Origin: G965205725 sp965205725
GTDB taxonomy: Bacteria; Pseudomonadota; Gammaproteobacteria; Pseudomonadales; Halieaceae
Direction of reading: 5' to 3'
Length of the DNA: 64,000 nt
Assembly (NCBI GenBank): GCA_965205725.1
Contig: OZ242189.1
Span: 1,116,001 to 1,180,000, forward strand
The number at the start of each line of letters is the position of its first letter. Within the stretch, counting starts at the first letter, position 1. Of the stretch, positions 34,437-44,037 are shown one piece after another. The notes beneath the pieces are model-generated. The model did not search any database and had not been told where the DNA came from. It saw only the letters and a list, made by a program, of their open reading frames with translations. The translations under genes and the position numbers were made by a program.

Positions 34437-34922
34437 ATGCTGGATTTAACCCAAATACTCACACCTCAGCGAACATTGTGCCGAGCCACAGGTGTCAGCA
34501 AAAAGCGTTTTTTTGAAACGGCTGCAAAGCTGTTTGGCGACGCAGATACCGGAGTCTCCGCCGACGAAGTGTATACAGCTTTACTGGCTCGGGAAAAATT
34601 GGGTAGCACTGCGCTTGGCGGCGGCATCGCGATTCCTCACTGTCGCGCCCCCAATTGCACAAAGGCAATTGGGGGGCTGATTACCCTGGACAAGGCAGTC
34701 GATTTCGAAGCACCGGATCAGCAGAACGTCGACATTCTGTTTGCCCTGCTGGTTCCAGAGCAGGGGCATCAGGAGCACCTGGATATATTGGCCGGTTTAG
34801 CGCGCCTACTTGGCCAAATCAGTTTTTGCAAAGCACTACGCTCTGCAAAAAACCCTGAAGAACTCTACCAGGCGGCTGTAACTTTTGAGCCCGGCGCTGG
34901 TGATGCTGCAGCGACTATCTAG
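34437..34922 (+). CDS. ptsN: Nitrogen-regulatory phosphotransferase EIIA-Ntr
   Basis: A 161-residue EIIA(Ntr), phosphorylated by Npr on the histidine in GGGIAIPHCRAPN. It controls potassium uptake and sigma-54-linked processes. The body (LDKAVDFEAPDQQNVDILFA) is typical. A 115-base gap separates it from ptsO; in E. coli and Pseudomonas rapZ lies in that position. Confidence 0.94.
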   Translation: MLDLTQILTPQRTLCRATGVSKKRFFETAAKLFGDADTGVSADEVYTALLAREKLGSTALGGGIAIPHCRAPNCTKAIGGLITLDKAVDFEAPDQQNVDILFALLVPEQGHQEHLDILAGLARLLGQISFCKALRSAKNPEELYQAAVTFEPGAGDAAATI

Positions 34923-35037
34923 TCACTGTATTCACTTGGTATACTTGGCAAACTACCTGTTTCAGTTGTGCGGTAATTAGCGAATGTCGCCAACACCCGT
35001 CGGCAGCTAATAGCATAGAGAATTACACCTGCAAATC

Positions 35038-35307
35038 ATGATCCGGCAACAAATAACAATAATTAATAAACTGGGACTTCATGCTCGCGCTGCAGCTAAA
35101 TTTGTCAGTTGCGCATCCGCCTTTTCCAGCAACATACAAGTTGGACCCAATGGGAGCCTGGTGGACGGCAAAAGTATTATGTCCATTATGATGTTGGCCG
35201 CTGCCAAGGGCACCGCACTCACTTTGCAGGTCGAGGGCGCCGATGAACAGGCAGCCACCGACGCCCTGACTGAACTGATTAATAACCGCTTTGATGAGGA
35301 CGAATAA
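35038..35307 (+). CDS. ptsO: Phosphocarrier protein NPr
   Basis: An 89-residue HPr-like protein of the nitrogen PTS. The phosphorylatable histidine is in NKLGLHARAAAKFV and the Ser46 region is GKSIMSIMMLAAAKG. It relays phosphate from EI(Ntr) to PtsN. The mgtE start lies 2 bases after the stop, so both are co-transcribed. Confidence 0.94.
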   Translation: MIRQQITIINKLGLHARAAAKFVSCASAFSSNIQVGPNGSLVDGKSIMSIMMLAAAKGTALTLQVEGADEQAATDALTELINNRFDEDE

Positions 35308-35309
35308 GC

Positions 35310-36668
35310 GTGCCCAAGCAAGCGGAGGCAGCCAATACCCAGGCCCAGCTTGATGCGCTGAATTCAGCGCTCGACAGCGGCATCTTCAGGGATGTGCGCC
35401 GTATGTTAAGTTCACTTACGGCGCCAGATATTGCCCATCTTCTGGAATCCTCTCCACCACCCAGTCGCCATGTTTTGTGGCAGCTTATCGACGAAGCCGA
35501 AGAAGGTGAAGTACTACAAGAGCTAAGCGACGAGCTGCAATCTCAATTCTTGCGCGGCATGGACGCCAGAGAAGTCGCAATCGCTATGGAAGGGCTTGAG
35601 ACTGACGATGTTGCGGACATCCTGCAACAGCTTCCAGGCAAAGTACTACAGGAAGTACTCAACGCAATGGATCTGCAAGATCGAACACGCCTGGAGCAGA
35701 TTCTAACCTATCCCGAGGATACTGCCGGTGGCCTGATGAACACCGATACGATCACTGTACGCGCCCGCCACACAATGGATGTTGTGCTGCGTTATCTGCG
35801 TCGACATAGCGAAATTCCGGAGATGACAGATAATTTGATCGTGGTAAACCGCACAGACCGGTTTATTGGTCTGCTACCGCTGCGCACCCTGTTAGTATCA
35901 GACCCGAGTTCGACAGTCCGGGAGATGATGCAAACCGATGTAGAGGCAATACCGGCAACTATGTCAGATGCAGATGTCGCCAACCTTTTTGAGCGCCACG
36001 ACTGGGTATCTGCACCCGTTGTGGATGAATCTGAAAAATTGCTTGGGCGTATCACCATCGATGACGTAGTTGATGTTATTCGGGAAGACGCCGACCACTC
36101 TCTTATGAGCATGGTGGGCCTGGGCGAAGATGAGGACACGTTTTCACCCATATTAAAGACTACACCGAGACGCGCTGTATGGTTAGGGATCAACCTCATA
36201 ACTGCATTTATCGCCTCCTCTATGATTAACATGTTTCAGGACACGATAGATAAAGTTGTGGCGCTGGCCGTTCTAATGCCAATCGTCGCCAGCATGGGTG
36301 GCATTGCCGGCACGCAAACACTAACTGTCATGGTGCGCGGCATGGCACTGGGACAAATCGTTCACAGTAATCGCAACTGGTTAATCAACCGGGAGTTCGT
36401 TGTAGGCCTGATCAACGGTGTGCTTTGGTCTGCCGTAGTCGCTGTTGCCGCATCACTGTGGTTCAAAGACTCCACTATAGGTCTTATCATCGCAGCCGCC
36501 ATGATTATCAACCTGGTCACAGCAGCTCTCGCTGGCACGCTCATACCCCTGCTCATGCGCCGCCTTAGTATTGACCCCGCACTGGCTGGAGGCGTTGTGC
36601 TAACAACCGTCACTGACGTCGTCGGGTTCCTGTCCTTTCTCGGCCTTGCCACAATTTTTTACGCTTGA
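35310..36668 (+). CDS. mgtE: Magnesium transporter MgtE
   Basis: A 452-residue Mg channel. Residues 1-130 form the superhelical N domain, 140-260 a CBS pair (GGLMNTDTITVRARHTMDVV and ETDVAN.. region), and the last 180 five membrane helices with MPIVASMGGIAGTQTLTVMV as the pore motif. GTG at 35310 is the likely start. The stop overlaps a TTG start of yjgA (TTGA). Confidence 0.96.
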   Translation: MPKQAEAANTQAQLDALNSALDSGIFRDVRRMLSSLTAPDIAHLLESSPPPSRHVLWQLIDEAEEGEVLQELSDELQSQFLRGMDAREVAIAMEGLETDDVADILQQLPGKVLQEVLNAMDLQDRTRLEQILTYPEDTAGGLMNTDTITVRARHTMDVVLRYLRRHSEIPEMTDNLIVVNRTDRFIGLLPLRTLLVSDPSSTVREMMQTDVEAIPATMSDADVANLFERHDWVSAPVVDESEKLLGRITIDDVVDVIREDADHSLMSMVGLGEDEDTFSPILKTTPRRAVWLGINLITAFIASSMINMFQDTIDKVVALAVLMPIVASMGGIAGTQTLTVMVRGMALGQIVHSNRNWLINREFVVGLINGVLWSAVVAVAASLWFKDSTIGLIIAAAMIINLVTAALAGTLIPLLMRRLSIDPALAGGVVLTTVTDVVGFLSFLGLATIFYA

Positions 36669-37180
36669 ATATCCTTGTGGACGATGACAGCAAAGAGTAT
36701 GTCAGCAAGTCTGCGCGCAAGCGCAGGATGACAGCGCTGCAAGATATTGGCCGGCAACTTGTGGAGCTCAGCGATGGCGAGCTAAAGCGCATACCTATCG
36801 CCCATGAAGGTCTGACCGAGGCAATCCGCGAGGCACGCAATATAAAATCCAACAGCGCCAGAAAAAGACAGCTCCGGTTTATAAGCAGGTTAATGCGCAG
36901 TATTGATGCTGAGCCGTTGGGGCGAGCACTGGATCAATTGCACAGCCAGCACCAGGAAAATACTGATGCTTTTCACGAACTCGAATGTATGCGAGACAAG
37001 ATTTTACAGGAAGGTACAGCGGCAATTGACCATGTTCTATCCAAATTTTCCCAGGCGGACAGACAATATCTTAGACAACTAGTGCTGCAGCATCAGCGAG
37101 AAATTAAGACGGGCAAGCCAAAGAGTTCCAGTCGCAAAATATTCCGCTATTTACGCGAGCTATCCGAACCTGGCGCATGA
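36665..37180 (+). CDS. yjgA: Ribosome-associated protein YjgA (DUF615)
   Basis: A 171-residue YjgA/DarP family protein involved in 50S maturation in E. coli. Landmarks are SKSARKRRMTALQDIGRQLV and the final RQLVLQHQREIKTGKPKSSS. TTG 36665 overlaps the mgtE stop; GTG 36677 is an alternative start. Its last 34 bases overlap the convergent yhdP. In other genomes tldD or pmbA is adjacent; not so here. Confidence 0.92.
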   Translation: MNILVDDDSKEYVSKSARKRRMTALQDIGRQLVELSDGELKRIPIAHEGLTEAIREARNIKSNSARKRQLRFISRLMRSIDAEPLGRALDQLHSQHQENTDAFHELECMRDKILQEGTAAIDHVLSKFSQADRQYLRQLVLQHQREIKTGKPKSSSRKIFRYLRELSEPGA

Positions 37181-40100
37181 CGCCGGTTAGTCCCATCCAC
37201 GGTTGATTCACCGGCACCAGCCTCTTCATTGATCTCTATATCCGCCTCGGCAACTGCCTGTTTATGAGAGGCGGTATTATCAAATATTCGCTCAAACTTG
37301 ACCTGCGGATCCTCCCAGGGTCCGTCGATGCTATAAATGCCGCTAGAGAATCGGTCGACTTGCTCGGTGAATACCTTGCTGACTACATACACGCCAGCGG
37401 CGGCTGGCAGACCGCCAATCAATGCAGCAATCCAGGGGAGGTTGCTTGCCACAGGCAGTGTGGTCACCAGCTCACCAGCTATGGTTGCATCATTTACATC
37501 AATCAGACCCACAAACTGAAAGCGGCTGGATACCCCCAGGACATCCATTTGCGGCACCTCTATCTGGCCTTTTTCGAACAATAGCTCACCCGTAATCGAG
37601 TCAAACGGTATGCCCGACTTAAACAGGTAATTCATATCAAACGATAGACGACGCACGAATTCGGCAAGGTTGAGGATGCCCATAACTCTCAGAGTGCCCT
37701 CTGCCGCCGCAGAACTCTTAAGAAAACTGCCCTCGTCTATAGCAACTCCCACCCGGCCCCGTGTACCTGCCAAAGAAAAGTCATTGGGAGCACCCGGCCA
37801 TGTCATATCCAGGGCAAACGCACCGCTATTGGTCTCCATAATTTCGTCATAGGCGTATCCCTCAAGGACATCGCCAAAATTAACAAAGCGCGCAGGCCCT
37901 CGCAGTGAAGTAACAGGCTCGCCACCACTGCGACGCCAATCCAGAGTAAACTCCTCGTCACCACCCAGCAACAAACCTCGCAAATCTCCTTCTATGCGGG
38001 CAAAGTGATAGTTATCGCCATTTTGCTGCACTGTAAATTGCACCTGGCCCAAAGCCTGCCCACCACTGTGCAACCCGGAGATAACCACATCCGTATCAGG
38101 CAGCTCCCACGAGACCCCCTCGCCTTGCTCAAGGGAACTCAACAGTGATTCGGGAACGGTATCGATATCCAAATAATTAACTTGCAGAGAAAGCTCGCTC
38201 AAATCTCTGGTAAAACTTGCCTTTCCACGCAACCAGCCGAAAGCATAATCCAGCTCCCACAGGGCCTCTTTCTGCCGAGCTGACAAAGTCACGTCCGCAA
38301 AGGCCTGGCCAAATGCTCGTGCCTCACCCACTTGCAGATCACGAACCGTCAACGACATACCCGCATCTGACTTTGCAGTCTCGGTCTCGCTGAACACATA
38401 GTCCTCGGCAAACTTGTGCCAGGCATCCCATTCAAAGCGCTCCAGCTCACCACCGATCACCAGGTGGTTATCCTGGTCCGCTGGTTCTGAACGAGTAAAG
38501 CCGATACTGGCTGCCATCAACTCGCCACCGCCGAATCGCAAATTCAGCCATGTCGCGTTATCCATCACCAGAGTCATCTCCCTGGAGCCATTTGTGAGCG
38601 GCATGATCAACTGCAAGGGTCGGCTGGTTTGAGCGGTCTTGGCGAATTGCTCCGGCAGATCAAGCGACACGCCTTCAAGCATGGTTGCAACTTCAATACG
38701 GGGCTGGCCGCCTGGCGGCACAATAATGTGTATATCCGCGTTGGTAGTGCCCTTTGCCACCCGCAGCATATCCAATTGCAGCCAATCTCTAAGTGAATCA
38801 CTGTGTACGAGTCCTGCAACATGAATGTCGAGGTCCCCAAGCCCGCCATCGTCTTCTTTTAAACCTTGAGTAATCTGACCAGTCAATGGCTGGCCCCAGA
38901 GATTCCCTGAAACACTGGAAGCGGAGAAACCTGTGTCAGTTCTGTAATCCAAAACCCCCGTCACTGATTCTACCTCTACGCCTAATTTGCCCGTGTGCAT
39001 GTGCACGTCTTCAAAGGAAGCACTCAAATCTACAACAGGAGCCTGGGATAAATCGTTCAGACTCAAGCCCAATTGAACATCCGCCACAAGCGAACCATCC
39101 AGTTCCCAATCATCAAATGTGTCTCCAGTAAGTTGGCGAAGCGGCGAATTGTTAACCACCCTGAGACCATCCTGGGCAGGGCCGCTCAGGCTTCCCTGGA
39201 TGCGCAGAGATAATCGTCCATCAACATCAGGTTCTATGTTTACTTCTACGCCTCGGACCTGAGAATCGAACAGGCGCGCTTCCCTGGCGAAGCCCCTGAC
39301 CTCTTTGTTGTCTATAAAAAGCGTCGCATCCAAACTGCTCAGAGACGGCCACTCCGGGTGATAGTTGAGTTCGGTATCCTGCACATCAAAAAATAGCTGA
39401 ATGCTGCGATGTGGAATCAGGCCTTTACGGAGGCTGCCGCGATATATAAATCCGCCCTCTGTGATTAAGCCCTCTCCGAGGCTGGTCTCTAGCCAGGCCA
39501 GTAAATTGCTCGGCAAGGTGTAGGGCAGATACTTGTTGCGCGAGCGAGGATGACCATTCTCAAGTCCCACCACCAGATCCATTTCTATTCCCCTGGTGGA
39601 GGAGGCGTCAAAAGGCACTGTCAACGCAAACAAACCGGTCACCTGGCCCTCGTCACTGTTGCCAATGAAACGCCCACTCCAGAAGTCGAGTCGATTGTCC
39701 TCCAGCGAAAAAGCAAGCTCGGTTCTAAAGTCACGATAATCGAGCATATGCTCGTAAACCGCCGGCAGACCCATACCAAAGTCATGCGCATCGAGCTGCA
39801 AAACCCCACTGTTCTGGCCCAGGCGCAAGAATCCACTGCCGTTTTTTATGGCGGGCGTGTTGCGCCAGGACGCAACTGACAAGTTATCAAAATTGGCCTC
39901 TAACTCCCAACTCGCCCGAAACCTGGATACATTCTCAACGGTAACCTGCATCCGGGTAAAATGACCCGACGGCGCCAGAACAGCAAGCAGGTCTCTATTC
40001 TCGGTGGGCAGCAACCGCTCCGTTAGTGCGTAGTCAACCAGACTGCCCGCATCGATATCAGCCACCTGAAATTCCAACCTTTGATTTTCAAATGTGCCGC

Positions 40101-41082
40101 TAACGCCGTCCAGCAAAAATTGTTGCTCTGCGCCGCTCAGTTGGATATCTGAGGCGCCAAACTCCCAGACACCTTTTTTCCGATCAAGCCTCACCAGCGC
40201 AGATAAGCTATCGAGCACGATGGGAGCCTCATCATCACCTGGAGAACTGAAATGAAAATCTGAAGCTGCAACACTGGCGGCGGCTCTCAACTCGCCAGCG
40301 CGAATATTAAGCCACAGCTCACTCTCCATGTTGCCTTTGAATATTTGCATATCGAACAGTTCGGCCAGGTCGGAGTAACTCTCTGCGTCAGAGGCGCGAA
40401 AATGCACATGCATATCAGCATCAAATCTCTTGGACTTCATCGGGTTTCCATGCCCCTCGGCCAATATCCGCAACCGGGACCGCTCATCTGGATTAAACAG
40501 CGAGGCGTTCAATCTCCGAAACTGCCTGTCTCTAAGCAACTGAAAATTCCCAAACAGATGTCTTTCGCGTCCCTTATAGTGCAGGGATGCCTCAAAATCA
40601 GTGACTCCCAGATGCTCAGTGTTGAGCACAAAATTCACAAACTGCTCGACGAGTAGAGCCTCTCCAGAGGGAACCCCGGGAAGTGACAATTTACCGTCAG
40701 AGTCGATATCACCATGCAGGTCAACGTCATCGGCAACCAGGGAGTAGAGTTGCAAACTGCGACTCGCCAAGGAGCCCAGCACGTTAAAGCCCAGGCGCAG
40801 TTCACGCACCTCAACCGCAGCAAGGCGGTGCTTGCTTCCCGCCACACGCACGCCTTTGAGTTCCAGGTAGGGACTCAATGACTCCCAGCCTCCACGCAGG
40901 TCATCCACTTCAACAACAAAATTCAGGCGCGCATTGACCTCCCGCAGCAAATCGGTCTGCACTTGTGCAATGTTGTTCATTAAGAATCGACCCACGCTGA
41001 CGTAAAAAGCCAGTGAGACAATAAAGATAACAATGGCCGTCCACAGCCAGTTGCTCAATCTATGTAAGATTTGATCGTTCAA
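37147..41082 (-). CDS. yhdP: AsmA-like lipid transport protein YhdP (TIGR02099)
   Basis: A 1311-residue protein with one N-terminal membrane helix (AIVIFIVSLAFYVSVGRFLM) and a long beta-rich periplasmic body of repeating AsmA/DUF3971-type strands. The C-terminal part has SRFQFVGLIDVNDATIAGEL and LPWIAALIGGLPAAAGVYVV, the end of the family. In E. coli YhdP, TamB and YdbH bridge the periplasm and carry phospholipids outward. It follows mreD after 70 bases; the maf and rng genes that lie between in Pseudomonas are absent. It is a candidate route for export of the lipids made in this window (inference). Confidence 0.93.
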   Translation of the reverse strand: MNDQILHRLSNWLWTAIVIFIVSLAFYVSVGRFLMNNIAQVQTDLLREVNARLNFVVEVDDLRGGWESLSPYLELKGVRVAGSKHRLAAVEVRELRLGFNVLGSLASRSLQLYSLVADDVDLHGDIDSDGKLSLPGVPSGEALLVEQFVNFVLNTEHLGVTDFEASLHYKGRERHLFGNFQLLRDRQFRRLNASLFNPDERSRLRILAEGHGNPMKSKRFDADMHVHFRASDAESYSDLAELFDMQIFKGNMESELWLNIRAGELRAAASVAASDFHFSSPGDDEAPIVLDSLSALVRLDRKKGVWEFGASDIQLSGAEQQFLLDGVSGTFENQRLEFQVADIDAGSLVDYALTERLLPTENRDLLAVLAPSGHFTRMQVTVENVSRFRASWELEANFDNLSVASWRNTPAIKNGSGFLRLGQNSGVLQLDAHDFGMGLPAVYEHMLDYRDFRTELAFSLEDNRLDFWSGRFIGNSDEGQVTGLFALTVPFDASSTRGIEMDLVVGLENGHPRSRNKYLPYTLPSNLLAWLETSLGEGLITEGGFIYRGSLRKGLIPHRSIQLFFDVQDTELNYHPEWPSLSSLDATLFIDNKEVRGFAREARLFDSQVRGVEVNIEPDVDGRLSLRIQGSLSGPAQDGLRVVNNSPLRQLTGDTFDDWELDGSLVADVQLGLSLNDLSQAPVVDLSASFEDVHMHTGKLGVEVESVTGVLDYRTDTGFSASSVSGNLWGQPLTGQITQGLKEDDGGLGDLDIHVAGLVHSDSLRDWLQLDMLRVAKGTTNADIHIIVPPGGQPRIEVATMLEGVSLDLPEQFAKTAQTSRPLQLIMPLTNGSREMTLVMDNATWLNLRFGGGELMAASIGFTRSEPADQDNHLVIGGELERFEWDAWHKFAEDYVFSETETAKSDAGMSLTVRDLQVGEARAFGQAFADVTLSARQKEALWELDYAFGWLRGKASFTRDLSELSLQVNYLDIDTVPESLLSSLEQGEGVSWELPDTDVVISGLHSGGQALGQVQFTVQQNGDNYHFARIEGDLRGLLLGGDEEFTLDWRRSGGEPVTSLRGPARFVNFGDVLEGYAYDEIMETNSGAFALDMTWPGAPNDFSLAGTRGRVGVAIDEGSFLKSSAAAEGTLRVMGILNLAEFVRRLSFDMNYLFKSGIPFDSITGELLFEKGQIEVPQMDVLGVSSRFQFVGLIDVNDATIAGELVTTLPVASNLPWIAALIGGLPAAAGVYVVSKVFTEQVDRFSSGIYSIDGPWEDPQVKFERIFDNTASHKQAVAEADIEINEEAGAGESTVDGTNRRHAPGSDSSRK

Positions 41083-41152
41083 TCGCCTTCCTGGGACATA
41101 CCCGGCGTTAGCGCCCTCGCTTCAGACACAACCTGGGAGCCTGTCGGACTTT

Positions 41153-41641
41153 TTAAGAGACATGATAAGCACGTCGCAGATAGCGCAATAGCGTGAAAAT
41201 AAATGGCCATAGCGCTGCACCCACAAGTGCAGGCAGCATAAACAGCAATGTCGAAGCGCCAACCCCGGTCAGCTTCTGGATCCACTGACAAAGCATTTGA
41301 TTCAAACCCAGAATTAGAAACACAATGGCCGCTTGTTGCCAGACACTAAATACCCGCAGCCGCTGGTACATAATCAACGCGAGAAACCCGACAACAGATA
41401 AAGCGAGGGCATTTTCGCCCAACACGGCCCCCTCCAAAGCATCCAGCATCAGTCCGGTAATAAACGCAACGAGGATTCCAACCCGCTGCGGCAAAGCGAC
41501 AACCCAGTATATAAGCACCAGTGCAACCCATTCCGGCCGCGCCCACTCCATCCACACCGGCAAAGGGAACACTGCGAGCAAATAGGCACAGCAAAAGCTC
41601 GAAACAATAACCCAACTGCCGTTTGAACGGGCCTGATTCAC
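41153..41641 (-). CDS. mreD: Rod shape-determining protein MreD
   Basis: A 162-residue inner-membrane protein with five to six helices, part of the elongasome with MreB and MreC. VVSSFCCAYLLAVFPLPVWM is helix 1, and RPEWVALVLIYWVVALPQRVG with GLMLDALEGAVLGENALALS match the family. It overlaps mreC by 4 bases. Confidence 0.93.
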   Translation of the reverse strand: MNQARSNGSWVIVSSFCCAYLLAVFPLPVWMEWARPEWVALVLIYWVVALPQRVGILVAFITGLMLDALEGAVLGENALALSVVGFLALIMYQRLRVFSVWQQAAIVFLILGLNQMLCQWIQKLTGVGASTLLFMLPALVGAALWPFIFTLLRYLRRAYHVS

Positions 41642-42474
41642 CGCCGTGCCGACCCACCATTGCGATACACCAGTAATACATGGCGACTGCGGTTGAGCTG
41701 CGCCTGTGGTCGTGCCCGAACTATTGCAAATGCCTGACCGGGATCACGAACAACTTCTGACACAAGTGCAACCGGATAACCCTCTGGAAAGCGCTGTCCC
41801 AGACCAGAAGTCACCAGCAAATCTCCGACCTCGATATCTGTGGTCGATGACACATGTCTCAATTCCAACTCATCAAGTCTACCCATTCCTTCAACGATTG
41901 CCCGAACCCCGTTGCGATTCACTTGCACGGGTACCGCATGAGTCGCATCGGTGATCAATATCACTCGAGAGCTGATAGCGCCGACCTCGACAACCTGCCC
42001 CATTAAGCCCTTGGCGTCCAGCAGTGGCTGCCCAACGTAAACCCCATCGGCCTCGCCTTTATCTAAAATTACCTGATGGCGAACAGGGTCGGGAGAAATA
42101 CCTATGAGCTCTGCAACTAACACATCATCCTGTACCAGCGCCGAAGAATTGAGCAGTCCACGCAAGCGACTGTTTTCAGCCCTTAGTGATGCCATTTGCT
42201 GCACCTGCCCCTCTAATAGCAACGCTTGAGCAGTCAGTCTTTGATTGTGCTCCAGCAAAGTTGTATGAGTAACAAGATTCTCTTCGCCCCAGTCTCCAAT
42301 ACGGGTCGACAGATCAACAAGCCAATAAAAAGGCAGTGCCAGGTTTGAAAGCGCGGCGCGAGTGGTCAACATTTGATTGAAACGAACGTCTGCAACAATG
42401 AGCACCAAACCAAGAACCCCGGCCATAAGTACTCGGCTAACTGGGGATGGTTCTTTGGCGAAAAGTGGCTTGAT
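41638..42474 (-). CDS. mreC: Rod shape-determining protein MreC
   Basis: Bitopic elongasome protein: a short cytoplasmic tail, one helix (VLMAGVLGLVLIVADV), a coiled coil (residues 70-120) and a beta-sandwich periplasmic domain with LVAELIGISPDPVRHQVILD. The first canonical start is ATG 42426, but homology to Pseudomonas MreC (IKPLFAKxPS at its N-terminus) continues upstream to an ATC codon at 42474, with AGGGT 6 bases before it and an in-frame TAG just ahead. I extend the gene to this ATC as a possible non-canonical start; ATG 42426 is the safe alternative (262 residues). Confidence 0.9.
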   Translation of the reverse strand: MKPLFAKEPSPVSRVLMAGVLGLVLIVADVRFNQMLTTRAALSNLALPFYWLVDLSTRIGDWGEENLVTHTTLLEHNQRLTAQALLLEGQVQQMASLRAENSRLRGLLNSSALVQDDVLVAELIGISPDPVRHQVILDKGEADGVYVGQPLLDAKGLMGQVVEVGAISSRVILITDATHAVPVQVNRNGVRAIVEGMGRLDELELRHVSSTTDIEVGDLLVTSGLGQRFPEGYPVALVSEVVRDPGQAFAIVRARPQAQLNRSRHVLLVYRNGGSARR

Positions 42475-42499
42475 GTGGATACCCTAAAGGTCGTTGCAG

Positions 42500-43537
42500 T
42501 TACTCCGTGGAGAGCAAATCAATAATATGTCGATCCATCAACTCCATGGCTCGACCACCACCGCGCGCAACACAAGTCAGGGGTTCGTCCGCGACAATAA
42601 CCGGCAACCCTGTTTCATCAGCGATCAATTGATCCAGGTCGCGCAACAGGGCACCGCCGCCAGTCAATACTATGCCGCTCTCAGCGATATCGGCAGCCAG
42701 TTCTGGCGGAGATTGCTCCAGCGCAGTTTTCGCCGCCTGGACTATTTGCGCCAGGGGCTCCTGCAATGCCTCCAAAATTTCATCTGAATTGAGAGTGAAC
42801 GTTCTGGGCACACCTTCTGCCAAATTTCGGCCACGCGCATCAATCTCTCTCAATTCGCTACCGGCGAAGGCACAACCCACTTCCTGTTTGATTTTCTCGG
42901 CTGTCGGGTCGCCAATTAAACTACCGTAACGTCGGCGCACATGTGAAATGATTGCTTCATCAAAGCGGTCCCCACCGACGCGGGCAGATTCTCGATACAC
43001 CACACCATTGAGGGAGATAATTGCAATTTCTGTAGTGCCGCCGCCAACATCTACGACCATCGAACCCCTGGCCTCATCAACCGCCAGGCCAGCGCCAATA
43101 GCAGCAGCCACAGGCTCTTCTATTAATCTCACGTCGCGTGCACCAGCGCTCAGCGCGGATTCACGAATCGCGCGGCGCTCAACCTGGGTTGACATGCACG
43201 GGACGCAGATCAAAACCCGAGGGCTGGGACGAATAAAACTATTCTCATGGACTTTAGCGATGAAGTACTGAAGCATCTTTTCGGTCACTTGAAAATCGGC
43301 TATTACGCCGTCTTTCAGCGGTCTAATTGCAGTAATATTACCGGGTGTGCGGCCGAGCATGCGTTTGGCATCCATGCCAACGGCCTCAATCGTTTTCTGA
43401 CCATTGTGCACACGAATCGCCACAACCGAGGGCTCATTGAGCACAATGCCCTGGTCGCGAACATAAATAAGTGTGTTAGCCGTGCCCAAATCAATGGACA
43501 GATCATTGGAAAACATTCCGCGTAATTTTTTTAACAT
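42500..43537 (-). CDS. mreB: Rod shape-determining protein MreB
   Basis: A 345-residue bacterial actin that positions cell-wall synthesis. Actin motifs: SNDLSIDLGTANTLIYV (phosphate 1), MVVDVGGGTTEIAIISL (phosphate 2), and GIVLTGGGALLRDLD (adenosine). The order mreB-mreC-mreD on the reverse strand is conserved, divergent from gatC. The 187-base gap to gatC holds the promoters and a small palindrome (ATCCTG-TG-CAGGAT, 43569-43582). Confidence 0.98.
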   Translation of the reverse strand: MLKKLRGMFSNDLSIDLGTANTLIYVRDQGIVLNEPSVVAIRVHNGQKTIEAVGMDAKRMLGRTPGNITAIRPLKDGVIADFQVTEKMLQYFIAKVHENSFIRPSPRVLICVPCMSTQVERRAIRESALSAGARDVRLIEEPVAAAIGAGLAVDEARGSMVVDVGGGTTEIAIISLNGVVYRESARVGGDRFDEAIISHVRRRYGSLIGDPTAEKIKQEVGCAFAGSELREIDARGRNLAEGVPRTFTLNSDEILEALQEPLAQIVQAAKTALEQSPPELAADIAESGIVLTGGGALLRDLDQLIADETGLPVIVADEPLTCVARGGGRAMELMDRHIIDLLSTE

Positions 43538-43748
43538 TAACGTCTTTTTACCTTATGGACTCAGGCGGATCCTGTGCAGGATACCCCAAAACAGCAAAAA
43601 CTCATGCCGCATCAGTATGTTATAGAAGCTTCACTCCTCTGGTGCGGAACTCTACCAATCGCAGGGATTTTGGGCAAGGCGCAAATGTGTTAAGTTTGCG
43701 TCCCCGCTGCGGGAGCCCTCCGAAATGACAGTAACAAATGGATCCAGT

Positions 43749-44036
43749 ATGTCTGTAGAACAAGCTGAAATTGAAAAGATTGCCGAACTGGCGCGAATTC
43801 GTATTGCCGATGCAGATATCGCCGAGGTCACCGACAGGATATCCGGTATATTGAATATGGTGAACCGAATGCAGGCGGTTGAGACCCGTCATCTTGAACC
43901 CATGTCGAACCCGCTGGATGCCAAACAGCGCCTGCGGGCTGATGCGGTAACGGAGCCCAATTTGAGAGAGCGTTTCCAGAATATTGCCCCGGCCGTTGAA
44001 AACGGTCTGTATCTGGTTCCAAAGGTTATCGACTGA
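43749..44036 (+). CDS. gatC: Asp/Glu-tRNA amidotransferase subunit C
   Basis: Small subunit of GatCAB, which converts Glu-tRNA(Gln) and/or Asp-tRNA(Asn) to the amides. The 95-residue form starting MSVEQAEIEKIAELARI has the usual length. An upstream in-frame ATG at 43725, with GGGAG before it, would add 8 residues and cannot be excluded. The end NIAPAVENGLYLVPKVID is typical. gatA starts 2 bases after the stop. Confidence 0.94.
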   Translation: MSVEQAEIEKIAELARIRIADADIAEVTDRISGILNMVNRMQAVETRHLEPMSNPLDAKQRLRADAVTEPNLRERFQNIAPAVENGLYLVPKVID

Positions 44037-44037
44037 T

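Noticed and set aside
43569..43582. Palindrome ATCCTG-TG-CAGGAT between mreB and gatC as a named operator
   Set aside because: Six-base arms occur by chance in this length of sequence and it matches no operator I recognise.
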